Assembly (NCBI RefSeq): GCF_900156465.1
Contig: NZ_LT707064.1
Coordinates: 2,760,501 to 2,824,500, forward strand
Length of the DNA: 64,000 nt
Direction: 5' to 3'
Source: Pseudomonas sp. 7SR1
GTDB lineage: Bacteria > Pseudomonadota > Gammaproteobacteria > Pseudomonadales > Pseudomonadaceae
Position numbers and translations under genes: made by a program. Positions 24,005 to 33,148 of this stretch are shown one piece after another. The notes under the pieces are model-generated. The model made no database searches. It worked only from the letters and a program-made list of their open reading frames with translations, and was not told where the DNA came from. Within the stretch, counting starts at the first letter, position 1. Each line of letters starts with the position of its first letter.

Positions 24005-24168
24005 ACTGCGATCTGTCAGACGCACCGAAGTTTCCGACATGTTTTTAGGGTTGTCCCTCGGAAGTGGGGGCTCTAGCCTTGGGTGTCGCTGCCAATTCAG
24101 CGACCGGGTTTGACCGTCCGAAAAATCACAGGGCAACAAGCCCGGACGATTTGAGATCGTCACCGTCC

Positions 24169-24214
24169 CCTGTGGTGAGGGAGCTTGTTTCCGTTGGCGC
24201 GCGCAGCGGCCCCA
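24169..24214. repeat. Degenerate single REP element
   Basis: ctgtggtgagggagcttgttt followed by the conserved tail cgcgcagcggcccca, a variant of the element at 23868. Confidence 0.5.
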
Positions 24215-24339
24215 CGCTTTTCTGGCCTGACTACCAATAGTCGAAAACCAACTGCGAACTGTCATCTCTGACAGTAGCCAAAGTGTTAGTAACGCTGCTG
24301 AATTGGGTCTCCCTATGTCACTTAACGAGGAGAACCATC

Positions 24340-24654
24340 ATGACCACAGAGAAATTGCCCCCTATAGCAATTGTGTGGGTTGGAGTACGGACTCAGGTGC
24401 CTTACATTCCAGACGGTGGAACAACAACGGCTAAAAAGATATTTGTGCAGGGCTATGCTCCCATAGACAGTCAAGTTTTGCTGTTCGATGGGGAGGGTCC
24501 CAAAGAGTTTGCAAGAACCTACACTGATATCCATGGGATCTGGAAGTTTGAGGACTTAGAAACGTCCATCAAGGAATACAAGCTCAAAGCCCGCGCTAAT
24601 GGTGAGAGTTCGCGCTCATGGACTTTTAAAGTTGTTGCTCCTGGTGATTCTTAG
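24340..24654 (+). CDS. Small Ig-like-fold protein of unknown function
   Basis: 104 residues from ATG at 24340 with a good ribosome site (GAGGAG). The pattern KKIFVQGYAPIDSQVLLFDGE ... FARTYTDIHGIWKFEDL ... YKLKARANGESSRSWTFKV is that of a single bacterial Ig-like beta-sandwich domain, the type repeated in large adhesins. There is no signal peptide or membrane segment. Its base composition is visibly AT-richer than its neighbours, which hints at transfer or at a fragment of a larger adhesin gene. It stands alone between REP elements. The role is unknown. Confidence 0.65.
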   Translation: MTTEKLPPIAIVWVGVRTQVPYIPDGGTTTAKKIFVQGYAPIDSQVLLFDGEGPKEFARTYTDIHGIWKFEDLETSIKEYKLKARANGESSRSWTFKVVAPGDS

Positions 24655-24692
24655 GAGCTCTAACCATAAGCTCAGCCTTGTCTTTCCACCCT

Positions 24693-25199
24693 TCAAGGAC
24701 GAATCTCGATCATCGTCCCATCCGGCACCAGGTTCCAGACTTCGCGCATGTCCACATTGCGCATGGCAATGCAGCCATCGGTCCAGTCCAGGGTGTGGAA
24801 CAGCTGTTCAGGGTTTTCCTCCGAATCAGGCGTGCCGTGGATCATGATCATGCCTCCCGGTTCCACGCCTTCGCGGCGGGCGCGGGCGGCGTCGCTGATG
24901 TTGGGGTAGGAAATGTGCATGGACAGGTAGAAGCGTTCGCTGGTCTTGCGCCAGTCGATCCAATAGAAACCCTCGGGGGTGCGTTTGTCGCCTTCGATCA
25001 GCTTGGGGCCTTTCTTGGCGCCCTTGCCCAGGGAGATGCGATAGGTCTTGAGCGGCTTGCCGTCGTTGATCAATTGCAATTGATGGGCGGACTTGAGCAC
25101 CAGCACTTTTTCGATGACCTTGCCGTTATAGGTTCCCACCGCGGAGGCCTGGGACACAGCGGTGAACGACAGGCAGAACAGGACAAGCAACCAGCGCAT
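24693..25199 (-). CDS. L,D-transpeptidase (YkuD-domain) periplasmic protein
   Basis: 168 residues. A cleavable signal peptide (MRWLLVLFCLSFTAVSQASA) is followed by one YkuD domain with the HGTPDS and TDGCIAMRN motifs; the cysteine of DGC is the acyl-enzyme nucleophile. Such enzymes make 3-3 peptidoglycan cross-links or attach proteins to peptidoglycan; this short YafK/ErfK-type member could also have an amidase role. It lies convergent with the Ig-like gene and 39 bases downstream of the NUDIX gene, with which it may be co-transcribed. Confidence 0.87.
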   Translation of the reverse strand: MRWLLVLFCLSFTAVSQASAVGTYNGKVIEKVLVLKSAHQLQLINDGKPLKTYRISLGKGAKKGPKLIEGDKRTPEGFYWIDWRKTSERFYLSMHISYPNISDAARARREGVEPGGMIMIHGTPDSEENPEQLFHTLDWTDGCIAMRNVDMREVWNLVPDGTMIEIRP

Positions 25200-25238
25200 T
25201 GAAACGATATCCCTTGAGGTGTCGCAGCTATTTGGATG

Positions 25239-25790
25239 TTATGTGTTGGCAGGCTGGGCCAGCGGCGGGATCGATTCGGATCGCACCGGATAGTCCTCGG
25301 CTTGCCGGTCAGCATAGAAGTATTCCAGGGTACGGCCTACTGTGCGGAAGGCCAGTTCATCCCAGGGAATATCCGCTTCTTCGAACAGTTTCACTTCCAG
25401 GCTCTCGGGCCCTGCGGCGAAATCCTGGTCCACCAGTTCGGCGCGGAAGAATACATGTACCTGGCTGATATGCGGTACGTCAATCAGCGTATAGATGCTC
25501 AGATTTCGTACCCGGGCGCAGGCCTCCTCGGCGGTTTCGCGCACGGCGGCCTGTTCGACCGTCTCGCCGTTCTCCATGAAGCCCGCCGGCAATGTCCAGT
25601 AACCGCGCCGCGGCTCGATGGCGCGCCGGCACAGCAGCACCTTGCTGCCCCAGGTCGGTACGCAACCGGCCACGATGTTGGGGTTCTGGTAATGAATGGT
25701 GTGGCAAGTGTCGCAAACGAAACGCAGGCGCGAGTCGCCTTCGGGTATGCGCTGGGTCACCGGATTACCGCACTGGCTGCAGAATTTCAT
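25239..25790 (-). CDS. NUDIX hydrolase with N-terminal zinc ribbon
   Basis: 183 residues from ATG at 25790 (MKFCSQCGNPV). Two CxxC pairs (CSQC and CDTC, residues about 4-31) form a zinc ribbon, followed by a NUDIX domain at about 37-165. The NUDIX box reads GFMENGETVEQAAVRETAEE then ACA, with the usual late glycine replaced by cysteine while all catalytic glutamates are kept. The layout resembles NudC-type enzymes, but the substrate cannot be told. The start overlaps no other gene; the divergent CoA pyrophosphatase gene begins 146 bases away. Confidence 0.87.
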   Translation of the reverse strand: MKFCSQCGNPVTQRIPEGDSRLRFVCDTCHTIHYQNPNIVAGCVPTWGSKVLLCRRAIEPRRGYWTLPAGFMENGETVEQAAVRETAEEACARVRNLSIYTLIDVPHISQVHVFFRAELVDQDFAAGPESLEVKLFEEADIPWDELAFRTVGRTLEYFYADRQAEDYPVRSESIPPLAQPANT

Positions 25791-25935
25791 GCTTGGATTC
25801 CTGGATGCTGCGCCTATCTTGGCGTGCGTGGGCCGGTGCGGCAAGTTGTCGTTTCGCGACACGACGCGGTGCAGGGCTTGGGCCGCCTGGATGATTGGTG
25901 CATGATGCAAGGTAGCGAATAAATCGAGAAGTCTC

Positions 25936-26535
25936 ATGCTGGACGAGCTACTGCATCGAGTAAGCAACCACACCCCGCGCGAACTGGAGGTCGACCGACG
26001 TTTTCCTGAAGCCGCGGTGCTGGTGCCGATCACTCGCAGTGATGAACCTGAACTGCTTTTGACCTTGCGCGCCAGCGGCCTGTCGACCCATGGCGGCGAA
26101 GTGGCGTTCCCCGGCGGGCGCCGCGACCCGGAAGATCCCGACCTGATCTTCACCGCCCTGCGCGAGGCTGAAGAGGAAATCGGCCTGCCCCCCGGCCTGG
26201 TGGAAGTGATCGGCCCCCTCAGCCCGCTGATTTCGTTGCACGGCATCAAGGTGACGCCTTATGTGGGGGTGATCCCCGATTATGTCGAGTACCAGGCCAA
26301 CGATGCCGAGATCGCCGCGGTGTTCAGCGTGCCCCTGGAGTTTTTCCGCAAGGACCCCCGCGAGCACACTCACCGCATCGATTATCAGGGTTGCAGTTGG
26401 TACGTTCCCAGCTATCGTTTTGGCGAATATAAAATCTGGGGCCTGACGGCGATCATGATCGTCGAGCTGGTGAACCTGTTGTTCGATGCGGGCATAGACC
26501 TGCACAAACCGCCCAGAAGCTTCCTCAATAACTAA
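25936..26535 (+). CDS. CoA pyrophosphatase, NUDIX family (YeaB/NudL type)
   Basis: 199 residues. The YeaB-type start ([11 protein letters not shown] ... ELLLTLRAS) leads into GGEVAFPGG and the NUDIX box with REAEEEIGL, an order typical of the CoA pyrophosphatase subfamily, which splits CoA to 3',5'-ADP and phosphopantetheine. It heads a three-gene unit: the carbonic anhydrase homologue follows after 23 bases and the DUF1289 gene overlaps that one. Confidence 0.88.
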   Translation: MLDELLHRVSNHTPRELEVDRRFPEAAVLVPITRSDEPELLLTLRASGLSTHGGEVAFPGGRRDPEDPDLIFTALREAEEEIGLPPGLVEVIGPLSPLISLHGIKVTPYVGVIPDYVEYQANDAEIAAVFSVPLEFFRKDPREHTHRIDYQGCSWYVPSYRFGEYKIWGLTAIMIVELVNLLFDAGIDLHKPPRSFLNN

Positions 26536-26558
26536 AAGAACGGCCTGCGAGGAGATTC

Positions 26559-27083
26559 ATGAAATATCGCCTGGGCGATGCCCGCGTCGAAATCCACCCA
26601 CAGAGCTGGGTTGCGCCCAATGCCACGCTGGTGGGCAAGGTCCGCCTCGAAGAAGGCGCCAGTGTCTGGTTCAATGCGGTACTGCGTGGAGACAATGAAC
26701 TGATCCTGGTGGGCAAGGACAGTAACGTGCAGGACGGCACGGTGATGCACACCGACATGGGGTTCCCGCTGACCATCGGCACCGGCGTGACCATCGGTCA
26801 TAACGCCATGCTGCACGGCTGCACGGTGGGGGACTACAGCCTCATTGGCATCAATGCGGTGATCCTCAATGGCGCGAAGATCGGCAGGAACTGCATCATC
26901 GGCGCCAACGCGCTGATCGGTGAAAACAAGGAGATTCCCGACGGTTCGCTGGTGATGGGCTCACCCGGCAAGGTCGTCAGGGAATTGACCGAAGCCCAGA
27001 AGAAAATGCTGGAAGCCAGCGCCGCGCATTACGTCCACAACGCGCAGCGTTACGCCCGTGACCTGAAGGAGCAGGAACAATGA
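26559..27083 (+). CDS. Gamma-carbonic-anhydrase family protein (YrdA-like)
   Basis: 174 residues folding as a left-handed beta-helix of hexapeptide repeats (for example [20 protein letters not shown]), ending with a C-terminal helix ([17 protein letters not shown]). The three zinc-ligand histidines can be placed in MHTDMG, IGHNAM and LHGC. Members bind zinc; enzymatic activity varies and many have unknown substrates. A GAGGAG-type site precedes the ATG. The last 4 bases overlap the next gene (ATGA). Confidence 0.87.
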   Translation: MKYRLGDARVEIHPQSWVAPNATLVGKVRLEEGASVWFNAVLRGDNELILVGKDSNVQDGTVMHTDMGFPLTIGTGVTIGHNAMLHGCTVGDYSLIGINAVILNGAKIGRNCIIGANALIGENKEIPDGSLVMGSPGKVVRELTEAQKKMLEASAAHYVHNAQRYARDLKEQEQ

Positions 27084-27289
27084 ACACCCCCGAACGCCCG
27101 GTGCCGTCACCCTGTGTGAACATCTGCTCGTTGGACGACCATGACATCTGCACCGGTTGCCAGCGCACGGTGTCGGAAATCACTCGCTGGAGAAAAATGG
27201 ACAACGATGAACGGCGTCATGTCCTGGCGCTGTGTCATGAGCGGGCCAAGGCCAATGGACTGGTGTGGGCGTTGCCGACCAGCTCCTGA
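27080..27289 (+). CDS. DUF1289 small Cys-rich protein
   Basis: 69 residues with the family pattern [28 protein letters not shown] and four cysteines likely to bind metal. The function is unknown. It starts inside the stop of the carbonic anhydrase homologue, an ATGA overlap implying coupled translation. Confidence 0.85.
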   Translation: MNTPERPVPSPCVNICSLDDHDICTGCQRTVSEITRWRKMDNDERRHVLALCHERAKANGLVWALPTSS

Positions 27290-27326
27290 CCCGATCCGAA
27301 GACATATCCGAAGTAGGGCGGGCCCG

Positions 27327-27974
27327 TTACCTGGAAGGTCGGCCTGCCCACCGGTCCAGCCCCACCACACCCAGCGCGATGCCGACGAATCCTGCCAAGA
27401 TCCCTCCGGCATTGAGGAACACTTGTGGATAGCCCAGGTTCGACACGTCGATGAAAGGGTAGGGGTACGCCGCCAGCAGGTCGCCCCTTAGCAGGACATA
27501 GGCGAAATACACCAGGGGATAGGCTATCCATAGCCCGATGTGCCTGAGGCGCAAGGTGCCCTTGGGAACGCAAAGCCACCAATAGGCGACGTACAGCAGC
27601 GGCATCACGTCGTGCAGCAGTTCGTCGGCCACGAACTGCCAGCCTTCGGGTTGCCACAGATGGCGTAGCAGCAGGTTGTAGGCCAGGCTGACCAGGGCGA
27701 TGCTCACGGCGATACCGCTGCTTACGCTGGGTAGCAGGAACCAGCGCCGCACCGCTGATTCGCGCGGGGTCACTTCCCAGGTCAGTACCACCGCCACCAG
27801 GGTGTTGGTCAGTACCGTGAAGAAGCTGAAGAAATTCACCAGGCCGCCCAGCAGGCTCGCGCCGAGGCTCCAGCGACCGAGCAGGATCAGGTAGAGCTGG
27901 ATGCTCAACCCCAGCCAACCGAGCAATGCCGCCAGCGACACCAGGCGTCGGCGCAAGGCGTTATCGATGTCCAC
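27327..27974 (-). CDS. Pr6Pr-family six-helix membrane protein
   Basis: 215 residues with about six hydrophobic helices (first at 10-32, then around 38-65, 82-110, 118-138, 145-165 and 185-208). The FFSFFTVLTNTLVAVVL and LHDVMPLLYVAYW segments are characteristic of the Pr6Pr (FAR-17a/AIG1-like) family. No enzymatic role is established for the bacterial members. It starts 4 bases after the stop of the VF530-like gene, so these two are co-transcribed. Confidence 0.82.
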   Translation of the reverse strand: MDIDNALRRRLVSLAALLGWLGLSIQLYLILLGRWSLGASLLGGLVNFFSFFTVLTNTLVAVVLTWEVTPRESAVRRWFLLPSVSSGIAVSIALVSLAYNLLLRHLWQPEGWQFVADELLHDVMPLLYVAYWWLCVPKGTLRLRHIGLWIAYPLVYFAYVLLRGDLLAAYPYPFIDVSNLGYPQVFLNAGGILAGFVGIALGVVGLDRWAGRPSR

Positions 27975-27977
27975 GGC

Positions 27978-28208
27978 TCAGACGGGCCGCTTGGTGCGCA
28001 TCAGCTTGATGTACAAGCGCTCGACTTTCTCGCGTGCCCAAGGGGTCTTGCGCAGGAAGGTCAGGCTCGACTTGATGCTCGGGTCGCTCTTGAAGCAGCG
28101 AATGTCAATGCGTTCGGCCAATCCCGACCATTCGTAGTGCTGAACCAGCGCATTGAGGATCTGCTCCAGCGTCACGCCGTGCAGCGGGTTGTTGTTGGGT
28201 TCGGTCAT
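27978..28208 (-). CDS. VF530-family DNA-binding protein
   Basis: 76 residues from ATG at 28208 ([19 protein letters not shown]). The sequence [19 protein letters not shown] ... [18 protein letters not shown] matches the small VF530 family, whose structure suggests DNA binding. The longer frame to 28412 has no family similarity and was not used. It lies just upstream of the Pr6Pr gene. Confidence 0.85.
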   Translation of the reverse strand: MTEPNNNPLHGVTLEQILNALVQHYEWSGLAERIDIRCFKSDPSIKSSLTFLRKTPWAREKVERLYIKLMRTKRPV

Positions 28209-28720
28209 GGGAGGCCTTTTACCGTGAAGATGTAAAGCCGCGCACCTTAGCCGAGGTGCCCCTCGAGGGGGAAGCATAGATGCGTCTTGAGTGGGGCACA
28301 CTGTTACCGGAATCGAAAGGATCCATGTCAATAAAAGATCTTTCTCTATTGGTAACAGGACATTATCCTTGCGCCGCCTGCTGAAACGCTTCTTCTGGCG
28401 TGCCAGAGCCATTGCCTTCAGCTCACTTCTGTATCCGGACCCAAGAACGCTTGCACTATGTTCAATGTTCAGACTTTGAAAGACAGCGCTGTCTCAATCT
28501 GCGTGACGAGCCGATTTCTGTGGGAGCGACCAGGCTCGCGATAGCGATTGCACACCCAGCATTGAAGTCGGCTGACACGCAGCCATCGCCAGAAAGCTCG
28601 CTCCCACAGGGGCCGCGTCAACCGAATTTGCCTTTTTCAACTGAACCATGCCCCTTCAAGATCGTCATCTAAAGTGACAACTTGCGCGGGACTCTTTAAA
28701 ACCTCACGGAGAATCACACT
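28209..28720. other. Intergenic region before gcd, with a REP doublet
   Basis: 511 bases with no supported gene. A REP doublet lies at 28517-28609. The remaining bases should contain the divergent promoters of the VF530-like gene and gcd; no clear -35/-10 pair was identified. Confidence 0.55.
28517..28609. repeat. REP doublet (tgtgggagcga class)
   Basis: Facing copies tctgtgggagcgaccaggctcgcgat and gccagaaagctcgctcccaca about 45 bases apart, the same organisation as at 7271-7360. Confidence 0.65.
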
Positions 28721-31135
28721 ATGAGCACTGAGGGTGCTTTGAGTCGAAGCCGTCTGCTACCGAGCCTGCTCGGCATTCTGCTTCTATTGATGGGCCTGGC
28801 CCTGTTGGCCGGCGGTGTCAAGCTGAGCATGCTGGGCGGCTCGCTGTATTACCTGCTGGCCGGTATCGGCCTGGCCCTGACGGGTGTGCTGTTGATCATG
28901 GCTCGTCGTGCGGCCCTGGGCCTTTACGCATTGGTGTTGTTCGCCAGCACCGTCTGGGCCTTGTGGGAAGTGGGCCTGGACTGGTGGCAACTGGTGCCGC
29001 GCCTGGCGATGCTGTTTGCCTTGGGCATCGTCCTGTTGCTGCCGTGGTTCCGCCGTCCATTGCTGAGCGCCGAGGCATCGAACATGGGCACCCGCGCCCT
29101 GGGTGCCGCCGTGGTCATCGCCGGTGTCGCGGCACTCGCCAGCCAGTTTACCAACCCGGGCGAGATCAAGGGCCAGCTGGACCGCGATGCGGTGCCGGGC
29201 ATGACCAACACCGCACCGGCGATGCCGGACGGCGACTGGAACTCCTATGGCCGCAGCGCCCATGGCGACCGTTATTCGCCGCTGGCACAGATCACCCCGC
29301 AAAACGTCAGCAAACTGGTACCGGCCTGGACCTATCGCACGGGCGACCTGCCAGGGCCGAACGATCCGGGCGAGACCACCGCCGAAAACACCCCGCTGAA
29401 AGCCAACGGCATGCTCTATGTCTGCACGCCTCACAGCCAGGTGATCGCGCTGGAGCCGGAGACCGGCAAGGAGATCTGGCGTTTCGATCCGAAGCTTTCC
29501 ACCCAGAAGGCGGAGAATTTCAAGGGCTGGGCCCACATGACCTGCCGTGGCGTGACCTATCACGATGACGCAGTCTACGCTTCTGCCGAACAGAGCCCCA
29601 CCGGCACTGCCAGCACCACGCCGGCGAGCACGGTCTGCCCACGGCGGATCTTCCTGCCGACCGCCGATACCCGCCTGATCGCCCTGAACGCCGACACCGG
29701 CAAGATGTGCGAAGACTTCGGCGACAAGGGCCAGGTCGACCTGACCGCCAACATCGGCAGCTTCACGGCTGGCGGCTACTATTCCACTTCGCCACCGGCG
29801 GTCACCCAGAACCTGGTGGTGATCGGTGGCCACGTGACCGACAACGTCTCCATCGACGAGCCTAGCGGTGTGATCCGCGCCTACGACGTGCACACCGGCA
29901 AGCTGGTGTGGAACTGGGACAGCGGCAAGCCGGACGACACCACGCCGATCGCCGAAGGCCAGGTCTACACCCGCAACTCGCCGAACATGTGGTCCATGTT
30001 CAGCGTCGATGAGAAGCTCGGCATGCTGTACCTGCCGATGGGCAACCAGACCCCCGATCAGTTCGGTGGCCTGCGTACCCCTGAATCGGAAAAATATGCC
30101 GCAGGCCTGACCGCGCTGGACATCGCCACCGGCAAGGTCCGCTGGTACTTCCAGTTCACGCACCACGACCTGTGGGACATGGACGTGGGCGGCCAACCGA
30201 CCTTGATGGACCTCAAGACTGCCGACGGCGTGAAGCCGGCCGTACTGGCTTCGACCAAGCAGGGCAGCATCTATGTGCTGGACCGCAGCAACGGCCAGCC
30301 GATCGTGCCGATCAAGGAGATCCCGGTCCCCCAAGGCGCGGTGGAAGGTGACTACACCTCGCCGACCCAACCGATGTCCGACCTGAACTTCGTGCCGCCG
30401 GTCCTCAAGGAAAGCGACATGTGGGGCGTGACCCCCTTCGACCAGATGCTCTGCCGCATCGACTTCAAGTCGCTGCGCTATGAGGGCATGTTCACGCCGC
30501 CATCGCTGCAGGGCTCCATCGTCTACCCGGGCAATTTCGGCGTATTCGACTGGGGCGGTATCTCGGTGGATCCGGTGCGCCAGATCGCGTTCGTCAACCC
30601 CAGCTACATGGCGTTCAAGTCCAAGCTGGTACCGGCGGCGGAAGTGGCCGGCGGTCCGGGTCGCAAGAGCGAAACCGAAGGCGTGCAGCCGAACAAGGGG
30701 GCGCCCTACGGCGTGATCCTCGAAGCGCTGCTCTCGCCGATGGGCCTGCCGTGCCAGGCGCCGGCCTGGGGGTATGTGGCGGCGGTCGACCTGACCAACA
30801 ACAAGACCCTGTGGAAACACAAGAACGGCACCGTGCGTGACAGCTCGCCGGTACCGATTCCGTTGAGCATGGGCGTACCGAGTCTGGGCGGCACTTTCAC
30901 CACCGCCAGTGGCCTGGCGTTCCTCAGCGGTACCCTCGACCAGTACCTGCGTGCCTACGACGTGAAGAACGGCAAGCAACTGTGGGAAGGCCGCCTGCCG
31001 GCCGGCGCCCAGACCACGCCGATGACCTATACCGGCAAGGACGGCAAGCAGTACGTGCTGGTCGTCGCCGGCGGCCACGGTTCCCTGGGGACCAAGCAGG
31101 GTGACTATGTGATTGCCTACAAACTGCCGGACTAA
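28721..31135 (+). CDS. gcd: PQQ-dependent membrane glucose dehydrogenase
   Basis: 804 residues. Five hydrophobic helices fill residues about 10-145, followed by a periplasmic eight-bladed PQQ propeller (tryptophan-docking repeats such as GKEIWRFDPK, GKLVWNWDSG, GKVRWYFQF). GDWNSYGRSAHGDRYSPL marks the start of the dehydrogenase domain. It oxidises glucose to gluconolactone in the periplasm and passes electrons to ubiquinone; in pseudomonads this feeds the gluconate/2-ketogluconate routes and acidifies the medium. It is a single-gene unit closed by a strong terminator. Confidence 0.95.
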   Translation: MSTEGALSRSRLLPSLLGILLLLMGLALLAGGVKLSMLGGSLYYLLAGIGLALTGVLLIMARRAALGLYALVLFASTVWALWEVGLDWWQLVPRLAMLFALGIVLLLPWFRRPLLSAEASNMGTRALGAAVVIAGVAALASQFTNPGEIKGQLDRDAVPGMTNTAPAMPDGDWNSYGRSAHGDRYSPLAQITPQNVSKLVPAWTYRTGDLPGPNDPGETTAENTPLKANGMLYVCTPHSQVIALEPETGKEIWRFDPKLSTQKAENFKGWAHMTCRGVTYHDDAVYASAEQSPTGTASTTPASTVCPRRIFLPTADTRLIALNADTGKMCEDFGDKGQVDLTANIGSFTAGGYYSTSPPAVTQNLVVIGGHVTDNVSIDEPSGVIRAYDVHTGKLVWNWDSGKPDDTTPIAEGQVYTRNSPNMWSMFSVDEKLGMLYLPMGNQTPDQFGGLRTPESEKYAAGLTALDIATGKVRWYFQFTHHDLWDMDVGGQPTLMDLKTADGVKPAVLASTKQGSIYVLDRSNGQPIVPIKEIPVPQGAVEGDYTSPTQPMSDLNFVPPVLKESDMWGVTPFDQMLCRIDFKSLRYEGMFTPPSLQGSIVYPGNFGVFDWGGISVDPVRQIAFVNPSYMAFKSKLVPAAEVAGGPGRKSETEGVQPNKGAPYGVILEALLSPMGLPCQAPAWGYVAAVDLTNNKTLWKHKNGTVRDSSPVPIPLSMGVPSLGGTFTTASGLAFLSGTLDQYLRAYDVKNGKQLWEGRLPAGAQTTPMTYTGKDGKQYVLVVAGGHGSLGTKQGDYVIAYKLPD

Positions 31136-31153
31136 GCGGCACCGGCGTTCATG

Positions 31154-31189
31154 AAAAAGGCGACACCTTTGCGGGTGTCGCCTTTTTTT
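31154..31189 (+). terminator. Rho-independent terminator of gcd
   Basis: aaaaaggcgacacc / ggtgtcgccttttttt, stem of about 14 bp with a short loop (tttgc) and a seven-T tract, 18 bases after the gcd stop. Confidence 0.9.
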
Positions 31190-31201
31190 GAGCTTGTCTG
31201 T

Positions 31202-31226
31202 TGTGGCAAGAAATCTCCTCACCACA
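31202..31226. repeat. Decayed REP palindrome
   Basis: tgtggcaag ... cctcaccaca, an imperfect version of the tgtggcgagggga palindrome, between the gcd terminator and the purT stop. Confidence 0.4.
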
Positions 31227-31248
31227 GGGGACTGTATCCCGCCCGGTT

Positions 31249-32430
31249 TTACAACTCGATCTTAACCGCCTGTGAAGCCCGGGTCGCCTTGGCGCGGGCC
31301 GCTTCGATGGATTCGTCGCGGGCCAGGGCCACGCCCAGGCGGCGCTGACCGTTGACTTCCGGCTTGCCGAACAGGCGCAGGGCGGTGTCCGGTTCGCTCA
31401 GGGCGGCGCCAAGGTTGGCGAAAGCGGTCTGGGTCGACTGGCCTTCCACCAGCAGCACTGCCGAAGCCGATGGACCGAACTGACGGATCAGCGGGATCGG
31501 CAGGCCGAGGATGGCCCGGGCGTGCAGGGCGAATTGCGACAGGTCCTGGGAAATCAGGGTCACCAGGCCGGTGTCGTGGGGGCGGGGCGATACTTCGCTG
31601 AACCACACCTGGTCACCCTTGATGAACAGCTCGACGCCAAACAGCCCGCGACCGCCCAGGGCCTCGGTCACCGCCTTGGCGACACGCTCGGATTCGGCCA
31701 GGGCCACCGGGCTCATGGCCTGGGGCTGCCAGGATTCCTGGTAGTCGCCTTTCTCCTGCCGATGGCCGACCGGCGCGCAGAACGTGGTGCCGCCGATATG
31801 ACGCACGGTGAGCAGGGTGATCTCGTAGTCGAAATCGATAAAGCCCTCGATGATGACCCGGCCCTTGCCGGCGCGGCCACCTTCCTGGGCGTAGTCCCAG
31901 GCCTTCTGCACGTCATCGACGCTGCGCAGCAGGCTCTGGCCCTTGCCCGAGGAACTCATGACCGGCTTGACCACGCATGGGAAACCCAGGGTCTGGACGG
32001 CCTTGCGGTAATCTTCCACGGTGTCGGCGAAGAAATAAGGCGAAGTCGGCAGGCCCAGCTCTTCGGCGGCCAGGCGCCGGATGCCTTCGCGGTTCATGGT
32101 CAGTTGCGCGGCGCGGGCGGTGGGGATCACGGTGAAGCCTTCGGCTTCCAGTTCCACCAGGGTGGCGGTGGCGATGGCTTCGATTTCCGGCACGATGAAA
32201 TGCGGCTTCTCGGCCTCGATCACGGCACGCAGGGCGGCACCGTCGAGCATGTTGATCACATGGCTGCGGTGGGCCACTTGCATGGCCGGCGCGTTGGCGT
32301 AGCGGTCCACGGCAATCACCTCGACGCCCAGGCGCTGCAGTTCGATCACCACTTCCTTGCCCAGCTCACCGCTGCCACACAACAAAACGCGGGTCGCGGT
32401 GGGCGACAATGGAGTTCCGATACGGGTCAT
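31249..32430 (-). CDS. purT: Formate-dependent GAR transformylase
   Basis: 393 residues of the ATP-grasp superfamily. The N-terminal Rossmann part has [12 protein letters not shown] and [12 protein letters not shown]; the ATP-grasp core includes [14 protein letters not shown] and [29 protein letters not shown] is typical of PurT. It forms formyl-GAR from GAR, formate and ATP, an alternative to PurN. It is leftward, 102 bases downstream of the VUT-family gene. Confidence 0.95.
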   Translation of the reverse strand: MTRIGTPLSPTATRVLLCGSGELGKEVVIELQRLGVEVIAVDRYANAPAMQVAHRSHVINMLDGAALRAVIEAEKPHFIVPEIEAIATATLVELEAEGFTVIPTARAAQLTMNREGIRRLAAEELGLPTSPYFFADTVEDYRKAVQTLGFPCVVKPVMSSSGKGQSLLRSVDDVQKAWDYAQEGGRAGKGRVIIEGFIDFDYEITLLTVRHIGGTTFCAPVGHRQEKGDYQESWQPQAMSPVALAESERVAKAVTEALGGRGLFGVELFIKGDQVWFSEVSPRPHDTGLVTLISQDLSQFALHARAILGLPIPLIRQFGPSASAVLLVEGQSTQTAFANLGAALSEPDTALRLFGKPEVNGQRRLGVALARDESIEAARAKATRASQAVKIEL

Positions 32431-32532
32431 CTGAAGGTCCTCAAACAGGAGCGGATCATCGAGGGTTGCGCGCCTTGCGAGCTTCCCATGGAGAGAAAAC
32501 GCGGCATTTTACATGAACCGCGGGGTTTGGCT

Positions 32533-33000
32533 TCAACTGGCCACTGCTTGCCGGCGTAAACGCCAGGCCATGATCAGCCAGACGGCGGTGACCCCGGCGA
32601 ATTTCGAGGCCAGGGCGGTGATGACCACACCCGGTGTCAGGGCGTCGATCAAACCGAAGAAAATGAAAGTGTCCAAGGGGATGCTCAGTGCCGAGCTGAT
32701 CCACAGGCGATCATGCAACGGACGCCGGGTGATGGTGAACACCAGCCAGTCGATGCACTCGGACACGGCAAACGCGGTGGCACTGGCCAGGGCGATGGTC
32801 GGATCCGAGGTCACGTAGGACAACACCAGGGCCGCCAGCATCGCCACGATGGCGCCATGGCCGAAGCGGGTCTGCACCATGTCCCGCAGGATAAACACCA
32901 GCCCGCCCCACGCCGACCAGATGATGTCCAGGTGTGGCGCGGCGGAAAACGCGAAGTTGATCAGCACGACGCTGGCGATGTAGGCGATCAGGAAGAGCAT
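32533..33000 (-). CDS. VUT-family membrane transporter
   Basis: 155 residues with about five hydrophobic helices (from MLFLIAYIASVVLINFAF to AGVTAVWLIMAWRLRR). LSYVTSDPTIALASATAFAVSECIDWLVF matches the VUT/YhhQ family of vitamin and queuosine-precursor uptake proteins. The substrate is not certain. The basic C-terminus is cytosolic. No riboswitch-like structure was recognised in the 148 bases upstream. Confidence 0.75.
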   Translation of the reverse strand: MLFLIAYIASVVLINFAFSAAPHLDIIWSAWGGLVFILRDMVQTRFGHGAIVAMLAALVLSYVTSDPTIALASATAFAVSECIDWLVFTITRRPLHDRLWISSALSIPLDTFIFFGLIDALTPGVVITALASKFAGVTAVWLIMAWRLRRQAVAS

Positions 33001-33058
33001 GGAGCGGGGTACCGGGTGGAAGGTTCGATCATCTTAGCTGATAGAGCGCACTGGGATT

Positions 33059-33091
33059 GATCGTTCCCACGCGCAGCGTGGGGGGACGATC
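33059..33091. repeat. Extragenic palindrome gatcgttcccacgc
   Basis: Imperfect inverted repeat gatcgttcccacgc / gcgtggggggacgatc between the VUT and siderophore-interacting genes, a third class of short palindrome in this window. Confidence 0.5.
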
Positions 33092-33148
33092 AGTCATGGC
33101 TCGACGAAAGATGGGCCCTCAGCAATACCAGTGAGAGCTGGACGCGCT

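Larger units (their letters stand above)
23569..24339. other. Long intergenic region, nagR to the Ig-like gene
   Basis: About 770 bases with no convincing gene. It holds the NagR-type operator candidates (23622-23778), an AT-rich stretch near 23805-23830, and degenerate REP elements at 23868-24004 and 24169-24214. The last 100 bases presumably carry the promoter of the gene at 24340. Confidence 0.6.

Noticed and set aside
33001..33148. preQ1-type riboswitch upstream of the VUT-family gene
   Set aside because: No pseudoknot-like pattern recognised; the only structure is the repeat palindrome at 33059-33091.
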